Below are positions 7,707-15,660 of a DNA stretch of 64,000 nucleotides, in pieces. Within the stretch, counting starts at the first letter, position 1; every line of letters begins with the position of its first letter. The notes beneath the pieces were generated by a model, which was given only the letters and a program-made list of their open reading frames with translations, made no database searches and was not told where the DNA came from. The translations under genes were made by a program, and so were the position numbers. The DNA is from Streptomyces canus. Lineage in GTDB: Bacteria; Actinomycetota; Actinomycetes; Streptomycetales; Streptomycetaceae. The stretch is taken from assembly GCF_030815415.1 (NCBI RefSeq), contig NZ_JAUSWW010000001.1:7936001-8000000 (forward strand). Reading direction: 5' to 3'.

Positions 7707-8702
7707 TCAGCGGCCCCGGCCACCGCTCGTCGCGCGCCGGCGGACCGATCCGAAGAGGATCGCCGCACCCGTCGCGAGGACGGCCGCGCCGCCCATGGCG
7801 ACATACGCCGTACTGCTGTCGCCACCGGTCTCGGCGAGGTCCTCCGTGGCACCGGCCGCCCTCACCTCGTTCGCGGGCACGGCGGCGGTCGACTCCGACT
7901 CCGTCGCGGTGGGCTCCGCCGAGGTGTCGGCGTCCTGGTCGCCGTGGCCGTGGTGCTCGACCGTCGACTCGTCCTCGCCCTCCTCGATCTGCTCCTCGGA
8001 AGGGGCGGACGCGCTCGGGGCCGGGGACGCGCTGCTCTCCGAGCCGACCCCGGAGGAGCCGCCGCTGCCGCCGAACGTCACGTCCGAGCAGGAGTAGAAC
8101 GCCTCCGGACTGTCCGAGCGCTGCCAGATCCCGTACAGCAGTTGCGCGCCGGAGCGTTCCGGGAGGGTGCCGGAGAACGTGTAGTAGCCGCCGGTCGCGG
8201 TCGGGTCGGTGGCCGTCGCCACCGGGTGGTCCAGGTCCAGGTCGTCCCAGGCCAGCGGCTGCGCCGGGTCGTAGCCCTCCTTGGTGAGGTACACCTTGAA
8301 GGTGCCCTTGTGCGGGGCGGTGACGCGGTACTTGAAGGTGTACGGGCCACTGCTCACGCTCGTCGTCGGCCAGTCCACGCGGGCCAGGTCGAGGCCCTTG
8401 AACTCGTCGCTGTTCGCGCTGCACAGCTTGCCGTCCGGGATCAGCGACCGGTGCCGTCCGTTCGCGTCGCCGATGCGGGTGCCGTTCCAGTCGTAGAGCG
8501 CCTGCGTGCCGCCATCTGCGACCGCCGCCTTGCACGCGGCGGACCTCGGGCTCTCGGGGCCCTCCGCGTAGCACTGCGCGACCCGGCTGACCGGGTCACC
8601 CATCGTGCCGTGCGCCGACGCGGGCGCGGCGGCCAGCGCGGTGAGGGCGAGCGGGGTCAGGCCGAGGGCGGCGACGACGGCGGCCTTACGGCGTGCAGGC
8701 AT
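7707..8702 (-). CDS. AA10 lytic polysaccharide monooxygenase with sortase sorting signal
   Basis: The signal peptide ends at ASA, and mature residue His31 (HGTMGDPVSR) is the first ligand of the copper histidine brace required in AA10 LPMOs, which oxidatively cleave chitin or cellulose. The catalytic domain runs to about residue 205. A Ser/Glu/Asp/His-rich low-complexity linker follows. The C-terminus is LAETG (289-293), a hydrophobic helix and an RRR tail: a classic sortase signal of the LAxTG type used by Streptomyces class E sortases. The enzyme is therefore probably attached to peptidoglycan rather than released. Start 8702 has GAGGAG before it; the ATG at 8753 would add 17 residues before the signal peptide. 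No carbohydrate-binding module is visible. Confidence 0.93.
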   Translation of the reverse strand: MPARRKAAVVAALGLTPLALTALAAAPASAHGTMGDPVSRVAQCYAEGPESPRSAACKAAVADGGTQALYDWNGTRIGDANGRHRSLIPDGKLCSANSDEFKGLDLARVDWPTTSVSSGPYTFKYRVTAPHKGTFKVYLTKEGYDPAQPLAWDDLDLDHPVATATDPTATGGYYTFSGTLPERSGAQLLYGIWQRSDSPEAFYSCSDVTFGGSGGSSGVGSESSASPAPSASAPSEEQIEEGEDESTVEHHGHGDQDADTSAEPTATESESTAAVPANEVRAAGATEDLAETGGDSSTAYVAMGGAAVLATGAAILFGSVRRRATSGGRGR

Positions 8703-8861
8703 GGGAGAACTCCTCGCAGCGGTTCCTGGGAATCCCGTGGGGGCGATCAGCAAGCTAGCCCCAAGAAACCGTGGAATCGCCTGCTGGAAGCGGCTGACGG
8801 AGATCCTTATGGTGCCGTTAAGGGAGTGCTCAGACTGCGATCAGGTAGGTAACGTCGCGGC

Positions 8862-9311
8862 ATGACCGACGAGGAGATCCGGCAGGCCGTCGCCGCCGAC
8901 GTGGCAGCCGTGAAGAGCGTGACCGACGCGGCGTACCGCCACTACATCGAGCGCATCGGAGTGGTGCCGCAGCCCATGGAGCGGGACCACGCGGCGAACG
9001 TCGCCGCGGGGCAGGTGTTCGTCACGGGGGAGCCCGTGAACGGGCTGGTGGTCGTCGAGGCGCGTGCGGATCATCTGTACCTCGACAACATCGCCGTCCA
9101 CCCCGACGCCCAGGGCACCGGCGTCGGCGGACGGCTGCTGCGGTTCGTGGACGCACACGCGCGTGCGCTGGGCCTGTCCGAGGTCAGGCTCTACACGAAC
9201 GCGATGATGTGGGAGAACCAGAAGATCTATCCGAAGTACGGATACGAGGTCCTGGAACGGCGAGTGGACGGGCCCTATGACCGCATCCACTACCGCAAGC
9301 GACTGGACTGA
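8862..9311 (+). CDS. GNAT family N-acetyltransferase
   Basis: A single GNAT domain of 149 residues. Motif A is present as LDNIAVHPDAQGTGVGGRLL (residues 69-88), the acetyl-CoA pyrophosphate loop being QGTGVGG. Motif B is NQKIYPKYGYEV near the C-terminus. The protein is predicted cytoplasmic with an unknown small-molecule or protein substrate. It is a monocistronic gene between the LPMO promoter and a very small reverse-strand gene. Confidence 0.88.
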   Translation: MTDEEIRQAVAADVAAVKSVTDAAYRHYIERIGVVPQPMERDHAANVAAGQVFVTGEPVNGLVVVEARADHLYLDNIAVHPDAQGTGVGGRLLRFVDAHARALGLSEVRLYTNAMMWENQKIYPKYGYEVLERRVDGPYDRIHYRKRLD

Positions 9312-9340
9312 CACATCTCATGCGCCGGGTCATGTCGGCG

Positions 9341-9475
9341 TCAGCCGTCCGGCCACCAGGTGCGCGCGATGTCCTTTCGCACCTCGGGGCGTCCGGCGGG
9401 GCTCTCTTCGGCCTCCTCGCGGATCCGACGGCTGTCCGACTTCTTCAGGGGCTTCTGCACGGTTACGCGGCGCAT
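9341..9475 (-). CDS. Very small protein (44 aa), conserved-looking
   Basis: An ATG at 9473-9475 (minus) preceded by GGAGG at seven bases opens a 44-residue frame (MRRVTVQKPLKKSDSRRIRE... ending DIARTWWPDG) with a TGA stop at 9341-9343. It is highly charged, with a basic N-terminal half, an acidic EEAEE segment and a terminal TWWPDG. The good ribosome binding site and Streptomyces-like codon use support a real gene that length cut-offs would miss. I believe similar proteins occur in other streptomycetes but cannot check. The function is unknown. Confidence 0.65.
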   Translation of the reverse strand: MRRVTVQKPLKKSDSRRIREEAEESPAGRPEVRKDIARTWWPDG

Positions 9476-9648
9476 GGCTGCCTCCTTCAGTGCCTACCGT
9501 GTTCCGCGTTCTCGCGGAGGTAGACCCTTTTGGGGAGAGTTACTCATCGGAGCGAATCTGTCAGTGGCGACCATCACGATTTCGACTGGCTTTCGAGCGG
9601 CGTTCCACCGCCGTGTGATTGTCAGTGCCGGGTGGCACGCTGTGGACC

Positions 9649-10263
9649 ATGGCGAATCACAGGGAATTCGACACCGACGCCCGCATGGATTGGGACGCGG
9701 AAGCCGCTTCTTTCGACGACGAACCGGACCACGGCCTGCGTGACCCCGAGGTGCGCGCCGCCTGGGCCGACCGGCTGCGTTCCTGGCTGCCCGGCCGCGC
9801 CTGCGACATCCTCGACCTGGGCTGCGGCACCGGCAGCCTGTCGCTCCTCGCGGCCGAGCAGGGACACCGCGTCACCGGCGTGGACAGCGCCCCGGCGATG
9901 GTGGACCTCGCCCGCGCCAAGCTCGCCGGACGTGACGCGGCGTTCCTGGTCGGTGTCGCCGCGACACCGCCGGTGGGGGAGCAGCGCTTCGACGTCGTTC
10001 TCGTACGGCATGTGCTGTGGGCCCTCCCGGACCCCGGCCGCGCCCTGCGCCACTGGCGCGAGCTGCTGCGGCCGGGAGGCCGGCTGGTGATGATCGAGGG
10101 CGTCTGGGGTGCGGTGAGCCCGGTCGGGATACCGGCCGAGCGGCTGACCGCCCTCCTGGAGTCCGTCGCCGCCCACGTGCGGGTCGAGCGGCTGTCCGGC
10201 GATCCGCTGCTGTGGGGCAGGGCTGTGGCGGACGAGCGGTACGCGGTGGTGGCGGCCGTCTAG
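9649..10263 (+). CDS. Class I SAM-dependent methyltransferase
   Basis: This 204-residue Rossmann-fold methyltransferase has motif I ILDLGCGTGSLSL (about residues 55-67), an acidic residue ending strand 2 (VTGVDSAP) and post-motif FDVVLVRHVLWALPDP. The substrate is unknown; it resembles small-molecule methyltransferases of the Methyltransf_11/25 type. Start MANHREF at 9649 is preferred by alignment sense, though its ribosome binding site is weak; an in-frame start exists at 9619. The 3' end overlaps the convergent DUF402 gene by four bases. Confidence 0.88.
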   Translation: MANHREFDTDARMDWDAEAASFDDEPDHGLRDPEVRAAWADRLRSWLPGRACDILDLGCGTGSLSLLAAEQGHRVTGVDSAPAMVDLARAKLAGRDAAFLVGVAATPPVGEQRFDVVLVRHVLWALPDPGRALRHWRELLRPGGRLVMIEGVWGAVSPVGIPAERLTALLESVAAHVRVERLSGDPLLWGRAVADERYAVVAAV

Positions 10264-10763
10264 ACCAGCAGCGATTCCAGACCGCCGTCGACGGAGGCGA
10301 ACGCCTCCAGTTCGTCCAGGGCCGTCGCCGCGGCGCCCGCCGCCTCGGGATCCCTCTCCGCCAGACCGCTCTCGGCGAACTCGTCCTCGTCCAGGCGCAG
10401 CACGTCCGTCCCGTCGGCGGAGCGCCACAGGTCCAGGTCGAGATCCTCCACGACGAGTTCGGCGCCGGAGCGGACGGCGGGGCGGGTGACGTCGCAGTAC
10501 CAGCCCTTGAGCGTGCCGTCGCCGGCGCGGACCTCCTTCACGGCGTACCAGCGGTCCCGCCAGTAGTGCTCCGTGAAGACGTCCCCGGGCTCGAAGCGGA
10601 CGAAGCCGAAGTCACGGACGCCGCCGCCCGCCCAGGCGGCGCGGACCGTGACGTGGTTGCCGTCGTCGCCGACCAGCTCGGCCGGGTAACGGATCTTCGT
10701 GCGGCCTGCCTTGACCAGCACCACGTCCAACTGCTCCGTCGTCTCAGCCGATTTCGCGGACAT
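10260..10763 (-). CDS. DUF402-domain protein
   Basis: This 167-residue protein carries the DUF402 fold (VRFEPGDVFTEHYWRDRWYAVKEV, GWYCDVTRPAV, DLDLDLW), a family associated with RNase G/E proteins. Characterised members hydrolyse nucleoside diphosphates or fluoroacetyl-CoA-like substrates. The Asp-rich DLDLDL segment is the expected metal-binding part. It overlaps the upstream tandem-GNAT gene by 20 bases, so the two are translationally linked on the minus strand. The C-terminal tail is acidic. Confidence 0.85.
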   Translation of the reverse strand: MSAKSAETTEQLDVVLVKAGRTKIRYPAELVGDDGNHVTVRAAWAGGGVRDFGFVRFEPGDVFTEHYWRDRWYAVKEVRAGDGTLKGWYCDVTRPAVRSGAELVVEDLDLDLWRSADGTDVLRLDEDEFAESGLAERDPEAAGAAATALDELEAFASVDGGLESLLV

Positions 10764-11673
10764 ACCGAACCTCCGTGGCGCAGATCTCGTATCCGAACCA
10801 TGTGTTGATGGCGATCATCGGGCCGTTCCCGGCGTCGTTGCCGGTGAACGCCTGGGTGAACCCCGCGGCGCGGGCGCGGTGCAGGGAGTCGTTCTTGGCG
10901 AGCTTGGCCAGGCCCTTGCCGCGGTGGGCCCGGGCCGTGCCGGTCATGGCGGTGCCATAGCGGGTGCCGCCGTCGGTGCGGGCCAGGCTGAAGGCGGCGG
11001 GGCGGCCGTCGACCACGGCGACCGAGGTCAGCTCGGGGCTCATCAGCGGCTGCTGCCAGGTCTCCCGGAGCCACGCCTCGTAGTCCGTGAACTCGTAGTC
11101 GACATCGCTCGGTTCGTCCGCCAGCGTCTCCGAGTCCAGCTCGAACAGCGGGCGCGGGTCGTCCGCGAAGTCGGCGCCGGTGCGCAGCTCGACACCCGGC
11201 GGCGGGTCCTGGAGCGGAGGCAGGGTGCCGTTCGCCAGGTCCAGGCGGAGGAAGTGCGCGGAGCGGCTCGCGCGATAGCCGTGCCGTTCGGCGAAGGCGC
11301 GGTTGCCCGGCTCGTCCAGGACCCAGGCGAACAGCTTCGTCGCACCGTGGGCCGCGAGATGCTCCTCGGCCGCGCGGACCAGCAGCGCGCCCGCGCCTCG
11401 GCGCGTCCGCTCCGGGTGGACGTACACATTCACGTAGCCCTGACCGGGCTCCGGACTGTCGTACACCAGGCCGACCTGGGCCGTGCCGATCACCTCGCCG
11501 TCAGCCTCCGCGAGGAGGGGACGGTAGTGGGCGTCGGGGTGCATCCGGGCGACGTCGTAGGCGAGGCCGTCGGGGGTCGACAGGACGAAGGGCATGGCGA
11601 GGTCGCGGACCCGGACGAAGCCCTCGAAGTCGGCCCGTACGCCGGGACGCAGGTCGCGCACGATCACAGTCAT
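10744..11673 (-). CDS. Tandem GNAT-domain acetyltransferase
   Basis: This 309-residue protein contains two GNAT folds. The first carries YVHPERTRRGAGALLVRAAEE (about 87-107) as its acetyl-CoA loop. The second has GTARAHRGKGLAKLAKNDSL (about 240-260) followed by NTWFGYEI, which suits a functional second site. Two-domain GNATs of this length include mycothiol synthase-like and aminoglycoside-type enzymes, but nothing specific marks either. It is the first gene of a two-gene unit with the DUF402 gene and is divergent from the small GntR gene. Confidence 0.85.
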   Translation of the reverse strand: MTVIVRDLRPGVRADFEGFVRVRDLAMPFVLSTPDGLAYDVARMHPDAHYRPLLAEADGEVIGTAQVGLVYDSPEPGQGYVNVYVHPERTRRGAGALLVRAAEEHLAAHGATKLFAWVLDEPGNRAFAERHGYRASRSAHFLRLDLANGTLPPLQDPPPGVELRTGADFADDPRPLFELDSETLADEPSDVDYEFTDYEAWLRETWQQPLMSPELTSVAVVDGRPAAFSLARTDGGTRYGTAMTGTARAHRGKGLAKLAKNDSLHRARAAGFTQAFTGNDAGNGPMIAINTWFGYEICATEVRYVREIG

Positions 11674-11745
11674 GTGGTCGGACGCTACGGGGCGGATGTG
11701 TTCCGCTGCCTCTCATTTTCCGGCGGGTGCGGGACAATCGACCCC

Positions 11746-12114
11746 GTGACCTTGAAGATCCACATCGACGACAGCGCGCCGCCGTACGAGCAGGTGCGGG
11801 CGCAGATCTCCGGACAGGCGCGGTCGGGGGTGCTGCCGGTCGGCTACCGGCTGCCGACGGTGCGCGGCCTGGCCGACACGCTGGGGCTCGCCGCGAACAC
11901 CGTCGCCAAGGCGTACCGGGCGCTGGAGACGGACGGGGTGATCGAGACGCGGGGGCGCAACGGCACGTTCGTCGCGGCGGCGGGCTCCGCGGCGGAACGC
12001 GAACTGGCGTCGGCCGCGCAGGCCTACGCCGAGCGGGCTCGGCGCCTGGGGACGGGCGAACAGGCGGCACTCGACGCCGTACGGGACGCTCTGCGGGCCG
12101 TCCACCAGGGCTGA
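11746..12114 (+). CDS. Short GntR-family regulator, YtrA type
   Basis: This 122-residue protein consists of a GntR winged helix (PPYEQVRAQISGQARSGVLP, LPTVRGLADTLGLAANTVAKAYRALETDGVIETRGRNGTFV) followed by a short helical dimerisation tail, the YtrA arrangement. YtrA regulators usually control nearby ABC transporters, but none is adjacent here. The GTG at 11746 begins at VTLKIHIDD; a much longer upstream frame is not credible because it would run across the tandem-GNAT gene on the other strand. Confidence 0.9.
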   Translation: MTLKIHIDDSAPPYEQVRAQISGQARSGVLPVGYRLPTVRGLADTLGLAANTVAKAYRALETDGVIETRGRNGTFVAAAGSAAERELASAAQAYAERARRLGTGEQAALDAVRDALRAVHQG

Positions 12115-12152
12115 GATCAGGACTGGCAGGGCTGAGAAGGGGCGGAGAGGGG

Positions 12153-12875
12153 TCAGCGGAGGAGCTTCTCGAACGTCCTCGCGTTCTCCACCGCGGCCCC
12201 GTTCGGGTCGTTGTTGAAGTACGCGTACACGTCCTCGCCCTCGGCCCACGTGTCCCTCACCCGCCCCGCCCATGTCTCCAGCGACCGCCTGCCGTACCGC
12301 GGCCACTCCTTCGCGCGCCCCTCGTGGAAGCGGACGTACCCCCAGTCCGCCGTCCGCCACAGCGGTGTCACCGGGCGGGCGCGGACGTCCGCCCAGCACA
12401 GGGCCGCACCCCGGGACTCCAGGACCCCGCGGGTCCGCGGCGTCCACCAGGACTCGTGCCGGGGCTCCACCGCCACCCGCGTCGACGAGGGGAAGCAGGC
12501 CAGGCAGGCGTCCAGCAGATCCGGGTCCGCCCGGAGCGTCGGAGGCAGTTGGAGGAGGACCGGGCCCAGGCGGCTGCCCAGGCCCTCGGCGTGGGCCAGC
12601 AGACGGTGCACCGGCTCCTCGGGTTCCCGCAGACGCTTGATGTGGGTGAGGAAGCGGCTCGCCTTGACCGCGACCACGAAGTCCCGCGGCACCCGGCCGC
12701 GCCACGACGCGAAGGTCTCCCGCGCCGGCAGCCGGTAGAAGGCATTGTTGATCTCGACCGTCGAGAACTGTCCCGCGTACTCCTCCAGCCAGAGGCGCAT
12801 CGGGCACCCGGAGGGATACAGGACACCCCGCCAGTCCTTGTACTGCCACCCCGATGTACCGACAAACACGGTCAT
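12153..12875 (-). CDS. DUF72 family protein
   Basis: This 240-residue protein with the DUF72/YecE TIM-barrel-like fold starts TVFVGTSGWQYKDWRGVLYP and has the family signatures FSTVEINNAFYRLP, KASRFLTHIKRL and VYAYFNNDPNGAAVENA. DUF72 proteins are widespread and their biochemical role is unsettled; a nuclease-like or endonuclease IV-like fold has been suggested. It lies just downstream, on the same strand, of the AAA ATPase gene with a 15-base gap, so the two probably form one transcription unit. Confidence 0.9.
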   Translation of the reverse strand: MTVFVGTSGWQYKDWRGVLYPSGCPMRLWLEEYAGQFSTVEINNAFYRLPARETFASWRGRVPRDFVVAVKASRFLTHIKRLREPEEPVHRLLAHAEGLGSRLGPVLLQLPPTLRADPDLLDACLACFPSSTRVAVEPRHESWWTPRTRGVLESRGAALCWADVRARPVTPLWRTADWGYVRFHEGRAKEWPRYGRRSLETWAGRVRDTWAEGEDVYAYFNNDPNGAAVENARTFEKLLR

Positions 12876-12890
12876 ACATCCATCAAAGCA

Positions 12891-13985
12891 CTACAGATAC
12901 AGCCCCGCGTCCGCGTCACCCCGGGGCTCCGGCAATGCCGTCGGCGACGTGCCACGGCGCAGCGCGTACAGCTCCGCCAGCGTCGCCCCCTCGCGGCCCA
13001 CGCCCTCCTCCGTGCCCAGCCAGTCGATCGCCTCGCGGCGGGTCAGCGGGCCCACCTCGATGCGGGCCAGACAGCGGCCGGGGCGGACGACGGCCGGGTG
13101 CAGACGCTCCAGGTCCTCGTTGGTGGTGACACCGACCAGGACGTTGCGACCCTGGCCCAGCAGGCCGTCGGTCAGGTTCAGCAGCCGTGACAGGGCCTGG
13201 CCCGCCGTGTGCTTGGCCTCGCCGCGGATCAGTTCGTCGCAGTCCTCCAGGAGCAGCAGCCGCCAGCGGCCCTTGCCCGTCGAGTCGTCCTCGCCGATCG
13301 CGATGTCCATCAGATAGCCGACGTCGGTGAAGAGCCGCTCGGGGTCCAGTACGCAGTCCACCTGGCACCAGTCCCGCCAGGACCGGGCCAGGGTCCGCAG
13401 CGCCGACGTCTTGCCGGTGCCCGGCGGACCGTGCAGCAGGAGCAGCCGGCCCGCGATGCCCTCCGGGGTCGTGCCCATCAGGCTCTGCATCGCCTCCGCC
13501 ACCGGCGCCGTGTAGTTCTCCCGCACCTCGTCCCAGGTGCCGGCCGCGATCTGCCGGGTCGTGCGGTGCGGGCCGCGGCGCGGTGAGTAGTACCAGAAGC
13601 CCATGTTCACGTTCTCGGGCTGCGGCTCGGGCTCGTCGGAGGCGCCCTCGGTGGCCTGGTCGAGGACCTTCTGCGCGAGCTCGGCGCTGGTCGCCGTGAC
13701 GGTGACGTCCGCGCCGCGGTTCCAGCGGGAGACCAGCAGGGTCCAGCCGTCGCCCTCCGCCAGGGTCGCGCTGCGGTCGTCGTCGCGGGCGATGCGCAAC
13801 ACCCGGGCGTTGTCCGGGAGCAACGTCGCCCCGGACCGGACCCGGTCGATGTTCGCCGCGTGCGAGTACGGCTGCTCGCCCGTCGCGAAGCGGCCGAGGA
13901 ACAGCGCGTCGACGACGTCGGACGGCGAGTCGCTGTCGTCGACGTTGAGCCGGATCGGCAGAGCGTCGTGAAGGTTGGCAGACAT
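12891..13985 (-). CDS. DUF5925-type AAA ATPase
   Basis: This 364-residue protein has an N-terminal region of about 150 residues typical of DUF5925 proteins, then an AAA+ core. The Walker A motif is LHGPPGTGKTSALR and Walker B is LLLLEDCDELI, with a sensor 1 Asn in VGVTTNED and an arginine-finger region AVVRPGRCLARIEV. The core resembles ClpX/FtsH-like remodelers and BCS1. Start MSANLHDALP at 13985 is chosen as the conserved beginning; in-frame ATGs lie further upstream at 13994 and 14174. The partner protein is unknown. It is likely co-transcribed with the DUF72 gene. Confidence 0.88.
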   Translation of the reverse strand: MSANLHDALPIRLNVDDSDSPSDVVDALFLGRFATGEQPYSHAANIDRVRSGATLLPDNARVLRIARDDDRSATLAEGDGWTLLVSRWNRGADVTVTATSAELAQKVLDQATEGASDEPEPQPENVNMGFWYYSPRRGPHRTTRQIAAGTWDEVRENYTAPVAEAMQSLMGTTPEGIAGRLLLLHGPPGTGKTSALRTLARSWRDWCQVDCVLDPERLFTDVGYLMDIAIGEDDSTGKGRWRLLLLEDCDELIRGEAKHTAGQALSRLLNLTDGLLGQGRNVLVGVTTNEDLERLHPAVVRPGRCLARIEVGPLTRREAIDWLGTEEGVGREGATLAELYALRRGTSPTALPEPRGDADAGLYL

Positions 13986-14143
13986 GCCCGCCATGATCCG
14001 GCACGAAGGCGTCGCATGCATCCGGTTTCCGCGTTGCGTCCGGTGTGTCGGGTGAGACCGTTTACGGGGCCTCCGTCCTGTTACAGAGCTGTACATCTCA
14101 AAGCTCTGCCGTAGCTGTGGCCCCCCGATTACTGTTGCCCTCG

Positions 14144-15565
14144 ATGGGACGTCATGGGTGGAATTCGGGGGCACGGCGGTGGCGGCTCACCGCACTGCTC
14201 GGAGTGGGTGCGGCGGCGCTGGCCCTGGTCGTGACCCTCCTCAACACGCTTCCCGGGAACAGCGCGAACACCGACGGCACCACACGCAACGGCAGCAAGG
14301 CGCACGGCACCCCCACCAGCACGCCGGACGCGGAGCACCCTGAGGTGGGGTGGGGCTTCACCCACACCCAGTTCAGCGCCGACGAGGGCGCCGCCACCGC
14401 GGTCGAGCGGGTCGAGGGGCGGCTCGCGGACCTCGGCGGGCTGCCGCAGAACCAGCACGTCATGGGCTGGGGAGCGGACAACCCCGAGCCGGTCAAGGGG
14501 CGTTACGACTTCGAGGACATGGACCGCCGGATCGACTTCATCCGCGCCTCCGGCTCCACCCCGGTCGTCACCCTGTGCTGCGCCCCGGACTGGATGAAGG
14601 GCGGTGAGTCCGGCGTCGGCAACACCGACTGGAGTCAGTCCTCGCTGGAGACCGCGCCGGAACCCGCGCACTTCGAGGACTACGCCGCGCTCGCCGCCAC
14701 GGTCGCCAAGCGCTACCCGGACGTCCGGCACTTCGTCGTCTGGAACGAGTTCAAGGGCTTCTGGAACGATGCCGAGGTCCGCTGGGACTACGAGGGCTAC
14801 ACCCGGCTCTACAACCTCGTCCACCGGGCGTTGAAGAAGGTCGACCCGCAGATCATGGTCGGCGGGCCGTATCTCGTGATGGACAGTCTCGACCCGCGCT
14901 CCGAGGACGCCTCGAAGACCTTCAAGGGCCCGTGGGGCGCCATGGACCAGCGGGTCCTCGACGCCTTCGACTACTGGAACAAGAACAAGGCCGGCGCCGA
15001 CTTCGTGGTCGTGGACGGCTCCAGCTACACCAACGACGACGAGCTGCTGCCGGACGAGTTCGCGGCGACCGACAAGTTCACGTCGGTCAGCCGGTGGGTG
15101 CGCGAGCAGACCGGCGATCTGCCGCTGTGGTGGGCCGAGTACTACGTCGAACCCGCCGACAGCAGGGACGAGCGCGAGGGCTGGTCCGAGAATCGTCGCG
15201 TCGCCGTGCAGGCCGCCGGGATGATCGCGCTGGCCAAGGGCGGCACCACCTCCGCCTTCTACTGGAACCCGGAGAACGAGAACGGCACGGACTGCGCGGG
15301 CTGTCTCTGGACGCCGACCAGCGGCAAGGACGGCGGGCAGAAGCTGCCGATGTTCGATCTGGTCAGCCGGTTCAGCAAGGAGTTCCCGCCGGGCACGTCG
15401 TACCGGACGGTGTCCGTCGCCGCCGACGACGTGCCCCATGTGCGGATCCTCGCCACCGACGACACGGTCCTGGTGGTCAATACCCTCGACCGGCAGATCA
15501 GCGCGAAGGTGGACGGCAAGACCTTCGACATGGCGGCCTACGAGGTCAAGTGGCTCAGCCGCTGA
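14144..15565 (+). CDS. Membrane-anchored GH39-like glycoside hydrolase
   Basis: After a short basic N-terminus, one membrane segment (LTALLGVGAAALALVVTLL) acts as signal anchor. The extracellular part is a clan-A TIM barrel resembling GH39 beta-xylosidases. FVVWNEFKGFW supplies the putative acid/base Glu, and LPLWWAEYYVEP the putative nucleophile Glu. A Ser/Thr/Gly linker separates anchor and barrel. GH39-like enzymes also occur in polysaccharide assembly loci, where they trim the nascent polymer (PslG, PelA-like roles). Here it is convergent to a flippase/glycosyltransferase operon, which supports such a role. The start could be an in-frame GTG about eight codons upstream. Its last codons are repeated twice after the stop (see repeat). 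Confidence 0.85.
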   Translation: MGRHGWNSGARRWRLTALLGVGAAALALVVTLLNTLPGNSANTDGTTRNGSKAHGTPTSTPDAEHPEVGWGFTHTQFSADEGAATAVERVEGRLADLGGLPQNQHVMGWGADNPEPVKGRYDFEDMDRRIDFIRASGSTPVVTLCCAPDWMKGGESGVGNTDWSQSSLETAPEPAHFEDYAALAATVAKRYPDVRHFVVWNEFKGFWNDAEVRWDYEGYTRLYNLVHRALKKVDPQIMVGGPYLVMDSLDPRSEDASKTFKGPWGAMDQRVLDAFDYWNKNKAGADFVVVDGSSYTNDDELLPDEFAATDKFTSVSRWVREQTGDLPLWWAEYYVEPADSRDEREGWSENRRVAVQAAGMIALAKGGTTSAFYWNPENENGTDCAGCLWTPTSGKDGGQKLPMFDLVSRFSKEFPPGTSYRTVSVAADDVPHVRILATDDTVLVVNTLDRQISAKVDGKTFDMAAYEVKWLSR

Positions 15566-15625
15566 GCCACGCTGAGGTCGAGTGGCTCAGCCTCTAAGTC
15601 ACACACGGAGTCGAGTGGCTCACCC
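15542..15625 (+). repeat. Three tandem copies of a 19-bp unit spanning the GH39 stop codon
   Basis: Copies of GAGGTCRAGTGGCTCAGCC or a close variant begin at 15542, 15574 and 15607, with a period of 32-33 bases. The first copy encodes the terminal residues EVKWLS of the hydrolase; the other two lie after the stop. The third copy forms one arm of the terminator stem. Confidence 0.8.
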
Positions 15626-15640
15626 ACTGAGCCACTCGAC
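15610..15640. terminator. Hairpin terminator between convergent genes
   Basis: A perfect 13-bp stem (GTCGAGTGGCTCA at 15610-15622 and its complement at 15628-15640) with a 5-base loop lies between the GH39-like gene and the flippase fusion gene, 20 bases from the latter's stop. It would serve both strands. Confidence 0.85.
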
Positions 15641-15660
15641 CACCGGCACCGCAACCGCCC

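Noticed and set aside
10699..11745. Long upstream extension of the GntR frame
   Set aside because: It is antisense to the tandem-GNAT gene. Only the part from GTG 11746 encodes the YtrA-type regulator.
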